A stretch of DNA of 64,000 nucleotides, taken from Shewanella abyssi (GTDB lineage Bacteria > Pseudomonadota > Gammaproteobacteria > Enterobacterales > Shewanellaceae). The notes beneath the pieces were generated by a model that was not told the DNA's origin, made no database searches, and saw only the letters and a program-made list of their open reading frames with translations. This document shows, piece after piece, positions 16,873 through 26,626 of the stretch. The DNA lies in NCBI RefSeq assembly GCF_023284025.1, contig NZ_JAKIKR010000025.1, forward strand, positions 1 through 64,000. The letters are read 5' to 3'. Every line of letters begins with the position of its first letter. Positions within the stretch are counted from its first letter, which is position 1. A program made the translations under genes and the position numbers.

Positions 16873-17892
16873 TCACTCCAAATCAAACACCAACTCCAAC
16901 TTGCCGCCCACCTCTGCATCACGGGCCACGGCATCGACTAAATTGTTGATCAGCGGCTTAGTCTCGTTCTTAAAGTAAACCGCATCGTATTTTGCGGGGT
17001 CGCCAAGGCCTGCTGTGTTGGCGGGGATAATGCCTGCAAGCCCGGGTGGAAAGCGATGGGCGTTAAGTACGTCTTGGGCAGACACGTTCTTCACATTCAT
17101 AAACTCATCTTTCGATTCAAAGTTGCCCACGGGGATGATCTGCAGTCCTTTCTCTTTACCGTTGGGAATATTCACAAACAGGCTTTTAAAATTACCTACG
17201 CCCTTAGAATCTTGGATCTTCTCTTTAATGTCTTGCTCAACATTCGGGTCCAGGTTCGGGTCGGTGGCGTACATGATAAAGCCCATGTGCGCGCCGTTAA
17301 TGTAGTACTTACGGCGAAACAGCGTGGCGTCTTCATTCAGTAGCGCAGCTTGCAAGCCGCCGAGGTAATCGGGGCAACCGTAAATTTGTTGCACAGGATC
17401 GTACTGGCGCACCCAAATAATATCTTTGGCTTTATAACGCTTAAACTGGTTATCACGTTCAAGTACCACTGCGCCGCCATCGCTACCCACGCGGGTGCGG
17501 TAGCTGGGCAGTGGGAATAAACGCACCACTTGCCTAAATCCATTACGGATCTTGAGCAAGGCTACATCACCAAACTGCACCAGGTTTAAAAAGGTCGCGG
17601 TGACCTCTTGGGCACTCATGCCGCCAGAGGTAAAACGGCTCGCGGCCATATTGGCGCGGCTTTGCACTATGCCGCCATGTTGAGCATTACGGCGGGTTAA
17701 ATTTGCCAGCAAGTGTCTATCAACGGGCGGTTCCCAGTATTGATCCCCATCGTTGTAATACAGTGAGTCATAGTCGGTGAGCCACATGTTGGGCATCACG
17801 GTTTCGGGCATACTGAATACCACGGGCGAATTAGTTGTTGGTTCGGTATCGATGTGTGTTTCATCGTTAGCGGCTTGCGTTACATCGACCAT
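16873..17892 (-). CDS. Portal protein (P2 gpQ family)
   Basis: 339 residues, a typical PBSX/P2-type portal. It forms the dodecameric ring at the capsid vertex through which DNA is packaged and to which the connector attaches. Recognised from [16 protein letters not shown] and [13 protein letters not shown] in the N-terminal half and [12 protein letters not shown] with KNETKPL near the C-terminus. It is transcribed leftward after the terminase gene and overlaps it by 13 bp, the invariant P-Q arrangement of P2-like phages. Confidence 0.95.
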   Translation of the reverse strand: MVDVTQAANDETHIDTEPTTNSPVVFSMPETVMPNMWLTDYDSLYYNDGDQYWEPPVDRHLLANLTRRNAQHGGIVQSRANMAASRFTSGGMSAQEVTATFLNLVQFGDVALLKIRNGFRQVVRLFPLPSYRTRVGSDGGAVVLERDNQFKRYKAKDIIWVRQYDPVQQIYGCPDYLGGLQAALLNEDATLFRRKYYINGAHMGFIMYATDPNLDPNVEQDIKEKIQDSKGVGNFKSLFVNIPNGKEKGLQIIPVGNFESKDEFMNVKNVSAQDVLNAHRFPPGLAGIIPANTAGLGDPAKYDAVYFKNETKPLINNLVDAVARDAEVGGKLELVFDLE

Positions 17893-19661
17893 GTTGATGT
17901 CCTTTGATGTGCGTGGTTTAACGGTTCATTAATAACGGCATGGCTGATGGCAAAAAACACATCGGCGTGGCCTGTGGTGTTGTCGCGGCTGGCTTTAAAG
18001 GTAATGGCGCCCCCCGTGTCGGTGACGGTGCGGCGGATAGATAAACAGCTCATGGCAATGTCTTTGTGCGAGGCATCCCATTCGAGGCGACCGCCCTCAA
18101 TCACATCAATCATTTTTAATACCAAGCGGCTTTTACTCGATACGCTGTAATGAATCGCGGTGGCTTCGCGTGGGAATAGGGTATTGATAGAGTCAAATAC
18201 CCCCGCACCTATACCAGTGGTATCTACGCCAATGTAGGTGACGTTATAGCGGGCATAGATTTTTTGAATTTCACTAACGTGGTACGAAAAGTTCAAACCG
18301 CGCCAGTAGTGTTTTTCAAGTACTCTAAATTTTTCGCCTTTCTTTTCGCCTGGTGCCACCACTACGAGCGCGGCATTGTCGCGGGTGCGTGACGGGTCGT
18401 ATCCTAGCCACACTTCACGGTTAGCAAAGGGCCGTGTATTTTTCGGTTTGTGATCCTGCCAACGTGCAGCATCAACCATGCATTTTTCAAGGTCGCTGAA
18501 TTTAAACACGCTGTCGGCATCATCAACAAAGATGCACATAAACAGGTTATTAAAATCATCGGCGTTGTATTCGTCGCGCAGCTCGTCGATATCGAACAGT
18601 TCACAACCACCCCGTAATGCATCCTCGATAGTGACTACATAACGCCACTGTTTGTCTGGGCATAATCGGCCACGGTCGCGCATTTCTAAAAAGGTGGGGA
18701 ACTCTACGGTTTCGCGCTCACTTCTACCTTGGCGCCAATGATCCCCCGTCCAAAATGAATATGCAGGGTGGGCTTTGGTTGATGGGGTCGAAAAGTAGGT
18801 TTTGCGCCAGTTCTTATGGGTGGCCATGGCCGAGGCCAGTTTATTAAGCACATCAAACTTACCAATCCAGAAGTATTCATCGACATACACATGGCCGTGG
18901 TAACTCTGGGCGGTTTTGCTATTGGTACTTAAAAAGCGCAGCTCTGCATCGCCATGCTTGGTGTGCAGCACAATCGGGTTACCGGTTAATTCAATCTCAA
19001 AAAACTGTTGGGCGATTTGTACAATATAGGTGCGGAATACTTCGGCCTGTGAGCGAGAGGCTGATAGGAATATTTGCGGATCCCCCGTTAATACCGCTTG
19101 CTCGAATGCTTCCCCAGCAAAGTAGTAAGTAGCACCAATTTGACGAGATTTAAGAATGTTACGAATACGACGATGCAAGTTTTCATGCATCACTTTTTGA
19201 TATTCAAATAAAGAGGCGTACCAGGCGGCAAAATCCTCCTCAGTTAAATGGCTAACATCATTCTTACGTTTACGGCCTTTACGCTTGCTTGGCGCAGACT
19301 CACTGTGCTGATCGCCACCTTTACTATTTTTGCTGCTTTTATTACTGCTATTGGCCCCGAACGAATGGCCCTCACTGATTAAGCGTTGCTTTTTAAGCTT
19401 CACATGCTTTTCAATCAGCATGTCGAGTTCTTTAATTTGCCCGCCTGACTTATCTTGTATGTCAGTCAGCATCACAATGCGCCGAGCAATAGCCTCGTCG
19501 ACTTCCTCTTCGCGCAGCATATCGCGCCAACTGTATTTATCCGCCCAAAAGTAGATCACCCGCGTATTTGGCAGGTTGAGTTCGTCGCGGATCTCATCTG
19601 GCGTCCAGCGTCTTAAATAGAGCCTTTTTGCGGCCTCGCGTAGTTCGGGAGAATAAGCCAT
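17880..19661 (-). CDS. Terminase large subunit ATPase (P2 gpP family)
   Basis: 593 residues. An N-terminal helix-turn-helix segment (about 8-45) precedes a low-complexity Ser/Lys linker (100-135), the packaging ATPase with Walker A-like KSRQIGAT (171-178) and Walker B VYVDEYFW (258-265), and a C-terminal RNase H-like region ([16 protein letters not shown]). It powers DNA translocation through the portal, partnered by gpM. In P2 the nuclease that cuts cos is gpM. Divergent from the scaffold gene. Confidence 0.95.
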   Translation of the reverse strand: MAYSPELREAAKRLYLRRWTPDEIRDELNLPNTRVIYFWADKYSWRDMLREEEVDEAIARRIVMLTDIQDKSGGQIKELDMLIEKHVKLKKQRLISEGHSFGANSSNKSSKNSKGGDQHSESAPSKRKGRKRKNDVSHLTEEDFAAWYASLFEYQKVMHENLHRRIRNILKSRQIGATYYFAGEAFEQAVLTGDPQIFLSASRSQAEVFRTYIVQIAQQFFEIELTGNPIVLHTKHGDAELRFLSTNSKTAQSYHGHVYVDEYFWIGKFDVLNKLASAMATHKNWRKTYFSTPSTKAHPAYSFWTGDHWRQGRSERETVEFPTFLEMRDRGRLCPDKQWRYVVTIEDALRGGCELFDIDELRDEYNADDFNNLFMCIFVDDADSVFKFSDLEKCMVDAARWQDHKPKNTRPFANREVWLGYDPSRTRDNAALVVVAPGEKKGEKFRVLEKHYWRGLNFSYHVSEIQKIYARYNVTYIGVDTTGIGAGVFDSINTLFPREATAIHYSVSSKSRLVLKMIDVIEGGRLEWDASHKDIAMSCLSIRRTVTDTGGAITFKASRDNTTGHADVFFAISHAVINEPLNHAHQRTSTWSM

Positions 19662-19747
19662 AGGGCTAAAAATGCACTCGTATCAATGAAAACTTCCTGC
19701 AGTGTATTCAACTATTCCAAGGCTATAACGGACTTATGTTCGGCTAG

Positions 19748-19773
19748 ATTCGGATAACACCCTGTATCCGAAT
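19748..19773. promoter_or_regulatory. Dyad in divergent late-promoter region
   Basis: ATTCGGATA (19748-19756) and TATCCGAAT (19765-19773) are perfect inverted arms around ACACCCTG, in the 212-bp gap between the leftward terminase and rightward scaffold genes. Position suggests binding of a late-gene regulator such as Ogr, although the P2 pattern TGT-N12-ACA was not found. Confidence 0.5.
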
Positions 19774-19873
19774 TGTTCAGAATCAAACCGAGTGCCAGCA
19801 CGGTTTTAGCTGGCTATGCTGCCTGCAATATCTAGTTAATATCGAATAACAACGTGCGGAGTGGGTAGCCAAA

Positions 19874-20779
19874 ATGGGTAAACAGACAGGCTGGGTAATA
19901 GCGGCAACCGAGGGTGCCACCGTTGATGGTCGCACTATTACCAAAGATTGGATTAAAGATATGGCCGCGCAGTATTCAGTTGATGAATACACCGCCATGA
20001 TCTGGCCTGAACATTTCCGCTCAACGTGGGGCCCATTTGAAGGTAAAAACTGGGGCTCTGTTGACGAAGTTAAAGCAGCCAGCGCCGATGGTAAGTTGCG
20101 CTTATACGTCAAACTCACCGCCAATGATTACCTATTAGAAGCCAACAAAGACGGCCAAAAGCTGTTTATGTCGATTGAACCAAACACTGACTACCAAGGC
20201 ACGGGTAAAGCGTACCTACAAGGTATTGCGGTAACCGACTCGCCAGCCTCAACAGGCACTACCCGCCTTAAATTCTCGGTCGGCTCGGTGGATACCGAAC
20301 ACGAATACAGCCAGTTAGAACCCCTCGAATTTAAAGACTTTATTCAAGATACAAATAGCAAGTCGGTGCAAAGCCGGTTGTTTGGCGTGCTTGAAGCATT
20401 TTTCAGAAATAACACGCCTGAAGCGGCACCCGATATCGAAGAGGAACAACCAATGAACAAAGAACAGTTTCAGCAGTTAATGGATAAAGTCGATGGGATC
20501 GGCGGCAAGGTGGATGAACTGGAAACCAAGGTTGCAACGTTTAGCCAAAAGCCAGCGGATAACCCACCAGGTGATGATAGCCCCGCAGGCGATCCACCGG
20601 GTGACGACAAGCCAACAGGCGGGATCACTGGCGAACAGTTCTCAGCACTAATGAGCAAAGTTGATGGCATCGCAACTAAAACCGAAAGCCTAAGCACGGA
20701 TTTTGCTGCGCTAAAAAAAGAAACAGGTGGCCAAGAGCCTGATCCCGCAGGGCAAGGCGAAAGCATCGACTTTATTTAA
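19874..20779 (+). CDS. Capsid scaffolding protease (P2 gpO family)
   Basis: 301 residues. The N-terminal protease domain (about 1-140) resembles gpO: GWVIAATEGATVDGRTITKD, then an AMIWPEHFR histidine and the VTDSPASTG serine region, consistent with the His/Ser catalytic set of herpesvirus-like scaffold proteases. The C-terminal part is coiled coil and Pro/Gly/Asp-rich, as expected for scaffold. It guides procapsid assembly and cleaves itself and the coat. First gene of the rightward late operon. Confidence 0.93.
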   Translation: MGKQTGWVIAATEGATVDGRTITKDWIKDMAAQYSVDEYTAMIWPEHFRSTWGPFEGKNWGSVDEVKAASADGKLRLYVKLTANDYLLEANKDGQKLFMSIEPNTDYQGTGKAYLQGIAVTDSPASTGTTRLKFSVGSVDTEHEYSQLEPLEFKDFIQDTNSKSVQSRLFGVLEAFFRNNTPEAAPDIEEEQPMNKEQFQQLMDKVDGIGGKVDELETKVATFSQKPADNPPGDDSPAGDPPGDDKPTGGITGEQFSALMSKVDGIATKTESLSTDFAALKKETGGQEPDPAGQGESIDFI

Positions 20780-20828
20780 CTTGGCGCGTAATTAACGCCT
20801 TAACGAATCTCAGAACGGAAAAAGTACT

Positions 20829-21866
20829 ATGAGCCAAATATTAAACGAAGCCGCTGCTAAATTACTTCCACAATATTCAGCGGGAATAGCCAAAGCTTAT
20901 GGCGTAGCTGACGCTAGTAAGCAATTTAACGTCAGTGCACCACTTGAAATTAAGCTGCGCGGTGCATTACTAGAGTCAGTTGATTTTTTAGGCATGATCA
21001 CCGCACTACAAGTTGATCAACTGCAAGGCCAAGTGGTTAAAGTGGGTGACTATGGTATTGCCACAGGTCGCAAAACTGACGGTCGATTTAGTAGTGGTCA
21101 AAGTATTCAGGCCTCTACTTACGCACTAACAGAAACGGATTCTGTTGCAGCGCTGAAATGGAGCTTGCTATCAACATGGGCAAATAGTGGTAATCCCAAA
21201 CAGTTTTTAACACTGATGAAATCGAATGCAACCAAGCGTTTTGCACTCGATATGATCCGCATTGGTTTCAATGGTAAATCAATTGCTGTTGGTGATACTG
21301 ATCCTGAAGCAAACCCTAACGGCGAAGACGTTAATAAAGGCTGGCATCAGTTAGTTAAAGACAACGCACCGGATCAAGTTATGGGTGAAGCTATTTACTT
21401 CAATCCTGATGCCGACGTTCAAGCGCTAAAATCAAACGAGTATAAAACACTCGATGCGATAGTGACTGATCTTCGCTTGTCGTTAATTCATTCATCAATG
21501 CGAAACGACCCGCGCTTAGTTGTGTTAGTTGGTAGCGATTTAGTCGCCGCTGCGCAAATCAAGATGATGAACCTAGCAGATAAACCCACTGAGAAAGTCG
21601 CCGCCCAGCAAATGGATAAGTCGATTGGCGGCTTAAAAGCCTACACGCCACCGTTCTTCCCTGGCAAACGTATTGTGGTTACGCCGCTTTCTAACTTGCA
21701 CCTTTACACCCAGAAAAATACCTCTTCACGTAAGTCTGAAAACAGCGAAGACCGCAAGCAGCATGAAGATAAATACTGGCGAAACGAAGGTTATGCGATT
21801 GAAGAGTATGAAGCGTATGCGGCCGTTGACGAAGAGTTAATGACTATTGGTGCACAGCCTGCGTAA
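20829..21866 (+). CDS. Major capsid protein (P2 gpN family)
   Basis: 345 residues, the usual gpN length. Recognised from LEIKLRGALLESVDFLGMIT near residue 40-60, the KRFALDMIRIGFNG segment and LVVLVGSDLVAAAQ. It has an HK97-like fold and builds the capsid shell. The N-terminal about 30 residues are likely removed by the gpO protease. It is preceded by a good ribosome-binding region (GGAAAAAGT) and followed by a hairpin that may set relative expression. Confidence 0.95.
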   Translation: MSQILNEAAAKLLPQYSAGIAKAYGVADASKQFNVSAPLEIKLRGALLESVDFLGMITALQVDQLQGQVVKVGDYGIATGRKTDGRFSSGQSIQASTYALTETDSVAALKWSLLSTWANSGNPKQFLTLMKSNATKRFALDMIRIGFNGKSIAVGDTDPEANPNGEDVNKGWHQLVKDNAPDQVMGEAIYFNPDADVQALKSNEYKTLDAIVTDLRLSLIHSSMRNDPRLVVLVGSDLVAAAQIKMMNLADKPTEKVAAQQMDKSIGGLKAYTPPFFPGKRIVVTPLSNLHLYTQKNTSSRKSENSEDRKQHEDKYWRNEGYAIEEYEAYAAVDEELMTIGAQPA

Positions 21867-21879
21867 AGGCTAGCCACTA

Positions 21880-21902
21880 TCAGGCACTCGCTGAGTGCCT
21901 GA
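21880..21902 (+). terminator. Hairpin after the capsid gene
   Basis: TCAGGCACTC-GCT-GAGTGCCTGA, a perfect 10-bp stem. It lacks a clean T-run, so it probably acts as an attenuator or as a 3' stabiliser of the capsid message rather than as a full stop. Confidence 0.6.
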
Positions 21903-21950
21903 ACCTCTTTACCGTTTAAGCATAAAAACCAGATCATCAAGGATATTGCT

Positions 21951-22541
21951 ATGAGTGCTATTGCCAATTTCAAAAAACGCCGTGCTGCTGAAAAAGCTCA
22001 ACATGATCACAAAGACACCGCAGCAACGCCCGTGCCAGCCAACGAAGCATTAACGCTATTGGCATACCTACTCGGTTGCGAAGAGTCAGAAGCGATCGAA
22101 AAGGGGAGTGTCGCTGTTGAGCAAAAAGCACGATTTGTTGAAATGGAAATTCACGTTGATCTTGCCTCTGGTGAAGACAAAAGCGTAACGGCATTAGTGA
22201 CCACTGATAGCGATGGCAAAATTACTGATATTAGTGAGACTGCTGTCATTAGTGAGATTAAGACCGAACTCACCGAGAGTGCTGAAAGTGTTAACCATGC
22301 AGCTGAAAACGTGGAACTCGCCACTGACAACGTAAACCAAGCCGCTGAAACCATCGATACCGCAGCAAGTGACGTTAGCGAAGCCACTAACGATTTGGCT
22401 TATAGCGCTGATGATATTGCCAATGTAACCGCTGAACTCAAAGAAGCGACCACCGAATTAAAAAAGCCGTCGGCGGCGCCAAAATCCTCGCCTGGCGCGA
22501 AGAAAGAGACGCAAAAAAGCAGCTCGAGCAAGTCAGCCTAA
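21951..22541 (+). CDS. Head-region protein, 0-frame product
   Basis: 196 residues, no family recognised. A basic N-terminus (NFKKRRAAEKAQHDHKD) is followed by a beta-rich part (about 60-100) and an extended, repeat-rich helical region (VNHAAENVELATDNVNQAAE) with heptad-like spacing. The C-terminal tail is Lys/Ser/Pro-rich. It sits between the capsid and gpM genes, where no P2 gene is found, so it may be an accessory capsid or packaging protein. Near its end it contains the slippery heptamer A-AAA-AAG (22460-22466), and a -1 shift there would fuse residues 1-172 to gpM. Confidence 0.7.
   Translation: MSAIANFKKRRAAEKAQHDHKDTAATPVPANEALTLLAYLLGCEESEAIEKGSVAVEQKARFVEMEIHVDLASGEDKSVTALVTTDSDGKITDISETAVISEIKTELTESAESVNHAAENVELATDNVNQAAETIDTAASDVSEATNDLAYSADDIANVTAELKEATTELKKPSAAPKSSPGAKKETQKSSSSKSA
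22460..22498 (+). promoter_or_regulatory. Candidate -1 frameshift site (head gene/gpM)
   Basis: A-AAA-AAG at 22460-22466, in the phase needed for tandem -1 slippage (0-frame codons TTA AAA AAG) and the same heptamer as E. coli dnaX. After a 9-base spacer comes a stem GCGCCA (22476-22481) / TGGCGC (22493-22498) with an 11-base loop. The -1 frame is open from here through gpM. The elements are seen directly; function is inferred. Confidence 0.65.
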
Positions 22542-23248
22542 CCGGTGATGCGCAGCATGCGCCAAGCCTGCATTTACAGCTGATAGAGCTAGAGGCCGAC
22601 TTAAAACGCCTCAAAGGGTTTGCAAGACGGGCGGATAAAGTCGCCCACAAACGTGATGTGTTACTGCCCAAATGGCTACCGATTGTCACCGACTATTTAG
22701 CTGAAATTGAAACTGAAATTGATAAGGACAAAGGCAATGATAAACCTAGTGATAACCCTATTTTTGCTTATTGCATTATTTGGCTGTTTGACATTGATGA
22801 TCTCGGCCAAGCACTTGAGTTCGGTTTCAAAGCTATCGAGTTACGCCAACCTATGGCGCGCGCCATTCGCCGCCAATGGGCTGGGTTTATTAGCGATGCT
22901 GTGTTCGATTGGGCGGAAGTGCAAGCAGAAAACGGCCACAGCATTGAGCCGTTTTTCAGCCAGGTATTTAAGCGGGTTATTAACGATTGGAAACTGCCGG
23001 AACAAGTTACCGCCAAGTATTACAAATTCGCAGGTTTGGCATTACTGCGCACAACGAACGGCGACATTAAGCCAACCCAAGTGGGTGACATTGACCGCCT
23101 GCAGCAAGCTGATGCGTTATTGGAGAAAGCCGCCAACCTGCATAAGCATGCCCAAGTAAAAACGGTACGCAACAAGATTGAAATGAGAATACGTGCGCTA
23201 GAAGCCTATGGTTCGCAAGAGAACGGTTCGCAAGAACAAGGCAACTAA
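22466..23248 (+). CDS. Terminase endonuclease subunit gpM (-1 frame)
   Basis: 260 codons counted from the slip site, close to the normal gpM length (P2 gpM 247). Recognised from LPKWLPIVTDYL (about residues 66-77), the WLFDIDDLGQALEFGFKAI segment and the C-terminal TPR-like helices. gpM cuts cos and is the small partner of the gpP ATPase. The only conventional start in frame is a GTG at 22658, which would remove about 65 conserved-looking residues including LHLQLIELEADLKRLKGFAR. The frame upstream is open to a TGA near 22432 but has no ATG, GTG or TTG. Expression is therefore best explained by -1 frameshifting from the upstream gene, giving a 432-residue fusion, or by an unusual start such as ATT (22457) or ATC. 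Confidence 0.8.
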   Translation, partial: AVGGAKILAWREERDAKKQLEQVSLTGDAQHAPSLHLQLIELEADLKRLKGFARRADKVAHKRDVLLPKWLPIVTDYLAEIETEIDKDKGNDKPSDNPIFAYCIIWLFDIDDLGQALEFGFKAIELRQPMARAIRRQWAGFISDAVFDWAEVQAENGHSIEPFFSQVFKRVINDWKLPEQVTAKYYKFAGLALLRTTNGDIKPTQVGDIDRLQQADALLEKAANLHKHAQVKTVRNKIEMRIRALEAYGSQENGSQEQGN

Positions 23249-23395
23249 CGCAAGGGACCGACTCCCACCCCTCCAGTGCACTGGCTGAGTGTTTAACGGG
23301 CGACCGCTAATAACCACTGTGACGCCAACTGCACTGAACCTAATTTAAACGGTTGTTATTGGTAACAGCCCTGAGCGGCATTTAAGAGAGCAAGC

Positions 23396-23851
23396 ATGAG
23401 CGGATTTGGGTTTAATGCAGGTGAAGCAGATAGCATTGCTATCGACAAAGACAGTGGCTGGCCTGCGCTGTCGTCGGGTGAATTTCGCACCCATCGCCGC
23501 ATACCTGAAACCTTTGAAGAACAAGCGCTTGCTGACTCACTCAATCGCAGTGTTGCTGAAATTCAGCAGCAGTTAACCGAGTACATTGCAGAGACCGACA
23601 AGGATGTCCCATTCGCCCTAGGTATTGGTTTAATCCCCAACTTTACTGAAATACAGATAAGCATTTATCGCGGCGCTGTTTATGCCCGCAGCCATGCTGA
23701 TCTATTGGGCTATTTTTCTGCAGTCGACCAGAAAGAAGCCGGCAATAATAAGGCGCAAGACCCAGAGCAGCAAGACACCATTTTGGCCCAAAGTAGTCGC
23801 GGCATTCGTTTATTACTCGGCCTTGACCGTGTTGGGGTGCATTCATTATGA
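23396..23851 (+). CDS. Head completion protein (P2 gpL family)
   Basis: 151 residues, gpL-like: helical N-terminal half with DSGWPALSSGEFRTHRRIP and a C-terminal part with YRGAVYARSHADLL. It closes filled capsids and forms part of the connector below the portal. It follows gpM after a 147-bp gap with no gene, and its last codons overlap the next gene by four bases (ATGAG). Confidence 0.88.
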   Translation: MSGFGFNAGEADSIAIDKDSGWPALSSGEFRTHRRIPETFEEQALADSLNRSVAEIQQQLTEYIAETDKDVPFALGIGLIPNFTEIQISIYRGAVYARSHADLLGYFSAVDQKEAGNNKAQDPEQQDTILAQSSRGIRLLLGLDRVGVHSL

Positions 23852-24363
23852 GTACTGACTCGTCACAACAAAACGCACCGCAAACTAAAACCCAGCTGCA
23901 GCAGTTAACCGAGTTTTTACTCGCTAGCCTGTCGCCGGTGATTAAGGCAAATAACATTGATGCCTGGCAAGAGCGCGGCACTCTGATTTTGAGCGGTGAA
24001 GACAAAGGCGCTGGCGGTTTTGAAGTGGCCAAATGGAAGCACAGCGCGGTGATTGCATTAGAAGATTTTCCGCACCGCAAAATTAACCCGTACAACTTAT
24101 TGGCCATGGTGGCGGCTTATCTGCTTGATAGCGACTGGCCCCGTGATGCCTATGATTTAGCGGATCCTGATATCGATATTGATATGGAAAGCAAAGACAC
24201 CACCACCGTATTGATAGAAGTCGAACTCCTCGATGACATCGAGCTGATCCCCGATGACACAGGGCCCGTGAAATTTAATGGTGGCCGTTATCGTGTGTCG
24301 CTGGTGCCGCTCAATATTGCCGACAGTATTGAAACCCATGTATCTATTGCGGGTGACGCATGA
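23848..24363 (+). CDS. Tail completion protein (P2 gpR-like)
   Basis: 171 residues with TQLQQLTEFLLASLSPVIKA at the N-terminus and VLIEVELLDDIELIPDDTGP towards the end, the pattern of gpR. It acts at the tail-to-head joining terminus. Overlaps its neighbours by four bases on each side, as in a tightly coupled late operon. Confidence 0.8.
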   Translation: MSTDSSQQNAPQTKTQLQQLTEFLLASLSPVIKANNIDAWQERGTLILSGEDKGAGGFEVAKWKHSAVIALEDFPHRKINPYNLLAMVAAYLLDSDWPRDAYDLADPDIDIDMESKDTTTVLIEVELLDDIELIPDDTGPVKFNGGRYRVSLVPLNIADSIETHVSIAGDA

Positions 24364-25010
24364 GCTTAGTGATTACGCCCAATAGCCGTAATGCGCTTAC
24401 GGTAAAAGACCAGTTAACCATGCTTACATTACCAGCCAAGAAGCGCACTCGGATTTTAAAAACACTTGGTCGTTTTGAACGTGCAAAAGCACGTAAACGT
24501 ATTAGTAAACAAAGCACGGTTGATGGGCACAAGTTTGTCGCTAGAGCCGATGGCCGCAAAGCCAAAATGCTTAAGAAAATGACCAGAAAATTAGAGCCGT
24601 ATGTCAAAAGTGCTAAACGCTTAGAGCTTAAGCATAAGTCGCCCCAAACAGGTCGAGTGGCTGCTTTTCAGCAGGAAGGTGGTATTGAAAAGTACACCGC
24701 CAAACAAGCCAAGAAGCGCAATGGTGTACCAGATTACAAAGGACCATGTACGAGACGCCAAGCAAAAGCATTAGCAAGGTCGGGTTATAGAATCCGTAAA
24801 GGCAAAGGTAACCGTTACCGTCGCGCAACTATCACCGAGATTATGGAAAACATGACACTTGGCCAAGCGGGGTTAGTGCTACGCACATTACGCAGTACCA
24901 AAGCGGAATCAAGCTGGGATATTCAAGTCTCCCCGCGCCCATTTTTAGGTGATACGCCTGCCAATGTGCAAACCGAATTAGCCAAACTATTAAGCCAAAC
25001 AAGAGGATAA
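24360..25010 (+). CDS. Tail completion/virion morphogenesis protein (gpS-like)
   Basis: 216 residues, very basic, with paired helices (AKKRTRILKTLGRFERAKAR) and the C-terminal SPRPFLGDTP motif typical of the phage virion morphogenesis (gpS) family. Partners gpR at the tail terminator. ATGA overlap with the gpR-like gene. Confidence 0.82.
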   Translation: MSLVITPNSRNALTVKDQLTMLTLPAKKRTRILKTLGRFERAKARKRISKQSTVDGHKFVARADGRKAKMLKKMTRKLEPYVKSAKRLELKHKSPQTGRVAAFQQEGGIEKYTAKQAKKRNGVPDYKGPCTRRQAKALARSGYRIRKGKGNRYRRATITEIMENMTLGQAGLVLRTLRSTKAESSWDIQVSPRPFLGDTPANVQTELAKLLSQTRG

Positions 25011-25014
25011 CCCC

Positions 25015-26118
25015 ATGCCATTAGGTAACGTTACCGTAAACAACCAAAACCAAGCACAGGGTGAGGTGCAAGCCATTGAGCGCCACTTTCTGTTTGTCGG
25101 TTTAGCAGGTAAAGCGGAAGAGGCCAGCCAGCTGTTCTCGCTCAATGCCCAAAGTGATCTTGAGTCGATGTTTGTTGATAGCAACCTACGTACTCAGCTT
25201 ATTGCCGCGCAACTGAATGCGGGCCAAAACTGGACGGCAGCGGCTTACCCGTTAGCCGCTGATGAAACCATTGCTACCGCCATTGACCATGCTAATGAAG
25301 TACAGAGCTTTGAAACCATAGTTGTCTGTGACGTGCAAGCAACCGCGCAAAAAATTAGCGAAGCCTCTGATTTGGTACTGGCACTGCAAGGCTCACATGG
25401 TCGTTGGTGTTCAGCCATCGTTGCGCTGCCTGGTATCGCAGAATTAGAAACATGGCCGCAGTACGAAGCCAAACTAGCCGCACTGGTTGCAGGCCTAGCG
25501 CTGCCATTAGTGGTGCCAGTGCCGCAACTTAACGGCAATAACGTTGGTGTGCTTGCGGGCCGCTTGTGTAACCGCAGCGTGAGTATTGCTGATTCACCGA
25601 TGCGCGTGGCCACAGGCTCGGTCGCGGGGCTTGGCATTATGCCAGCGGCTACCGATGAAACCCCACTGTCACTGGCAACGCTTAACACCTTAGCTAAAGC
25701 GCGCCTTAGTGTGCCGCAGTGGTATCCCGATGTGGCAGGCGTGTATTGGGGTGACGGTTCGACATTAGAAGTAGAGGGCGGTGATTATCAGGTGATTGAA
25801 AACCTGCGGGTGGTGCACAAAGCCAGCCGCGAAGTGCGTATTCGCGCCATCTTACGTGTGGCCAATCGCATTCTTAATTCTAGCCCTGCCAGCATTGAGC
25901 TGAATAAAGGCTACTTTATGAAGCCACTGCGCGCCATGAGCAAAACTACCACGGTAAATGGGGTGCCGTTCCCTGGCGATATTACCCCGCCGAAAGTGGG
26001 TGATATCGAAATTGTGTGGCTGACTAAAACGCAAGTCACCATTGCCATGGTCGTTCGTCCATACAACAGCCCTAAGTCAATCACCGTCAACATCATGTTG
26101 GATCTTAGCGTTCTTTAA
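25015..26118 (+). CDS. Tail sheath protein (DUF2586 family)
   Basis: 367 residues. N-terminal NVTVNNQNQAQGEVQAIERH and C-terminal VNIMLDLSVL match the DUF2586 sheath family, which replaces P2 gpFI in K139/VHML-like myophages. It forms the contractile sheath. The following gene encodes the tube, the standard order. Strong coding bias and a clean start ATG four bases after the previous stop. Confidence 0.87.
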   Translation: MPLGNVTVNNQNQAQGEVQAIERHFLFVGLAGKAEEASQLFSLNAQSDLESMFVDSNLRTQLIAAQLNAGQNWTAAAYPLAADETIATAIDHANEVQSFETIVVCDVQATAQKISEASDLVLALQGSHGRWCSAIVALPGIAELETWPQYEAKLAALVAGLALPLVVPVPQLNGNNVGVLAGRLCNRSVSIADSPMRVATGSVAGLGIMPAATDETPLSLATLNTLAKARLSVPQWYPDVAGVYWGDGSTLEVEGGDYQVIENLRVVHKASREVRIRAILRVANRILNSSPASIELNKGYFMKPLRAMSKTTTVNGVPFPGDITPPKVGDIEIVWLTKTQVTIAMVVRPYNSPKSITVNIMLDLSVL

Positions 26119-26154
26119 GCGCTAAGACTCACGCAAAGTATTGGAGAAAACAAG

Positions 26155-26604
26155 ATGCGTTTATCTGGAATGAATTTTAGAACCCACATGGGTGATACCG
26201 CCATCCAAGTTGATGCGGCCACCGTGTCGATTACTGACAATAGCGGCGTGTCACAAACAGGCGGTGTGCCCGATGGTGCCGTCGACGGTGATGTCGCGGG
26301 TAACGGCGAAATTACCGTCAATGCCGCTAATTTCGCGCTTATTAGCCAGCAAGCAAAAACAGCCGGTTCATGGCGTGCATTGCCAACATTCGACATTCAG
26401 TTTTACGCCAAAACGTCAAAAGATGAAATGAAGGTTGAGTGTTTTGGTTGCCGTATCAAGCTTAGCGATCTGCTGGATATCGACAGTAAAGGCGGCAGCG
26501 CTAGCCTGTTTAAAATCCCGTTTGATATCACGGATCCTGACTTTGTCCACATCGATGGCGTGCCGTATCTGCGCCCCGATGAAATTGAACACATCGTACA
26601 GTAA
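26155..26604 (+). CDS. Tail tube protein (DUF2597 family)
   Basis: 149 residues, beta-rich: MRLSGMNFRTHMGDTAIQVD at the N-terminus, KVECFGCRIKLSDLLDIDSK in the middle and YLRPDEIEHI at the end. It forms the inner tube that carries DNA during ejection. Directly downstream of the sheath gene with a GGAG ribosome-binding site. Confidence 0.87.
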   Translation: MRLSGMNFRTHMGDTAIQVDAATVSITDNSGVSQTGGVPDGAVDGDVAGNGEITVNAANFALISQQAKTAGSWRALPTFDIQFYAKTSKDEMKVECFGCRIKLSDLLDIDSKGGSASLFKIPFDITDPDFVHIDGVPYLRPDEIEHIVQ

Positions 26605-26626
26605 GTGCAGCTAGGAGAAGCGAGTA

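Noticed and set aside
19662..19873. P2-type Ogr site TGT-N12-ACA in the divergent late region
   Set aside because: No exact match found by reading both strands; only the dyad at 19748-19773 is reported.
22658..23248. gpM starting at GTG 22658
   Set aside because: Would delete about 65 residues of conserved-looking sequence, and nothing resembling a ribosome-binding site precedes it.
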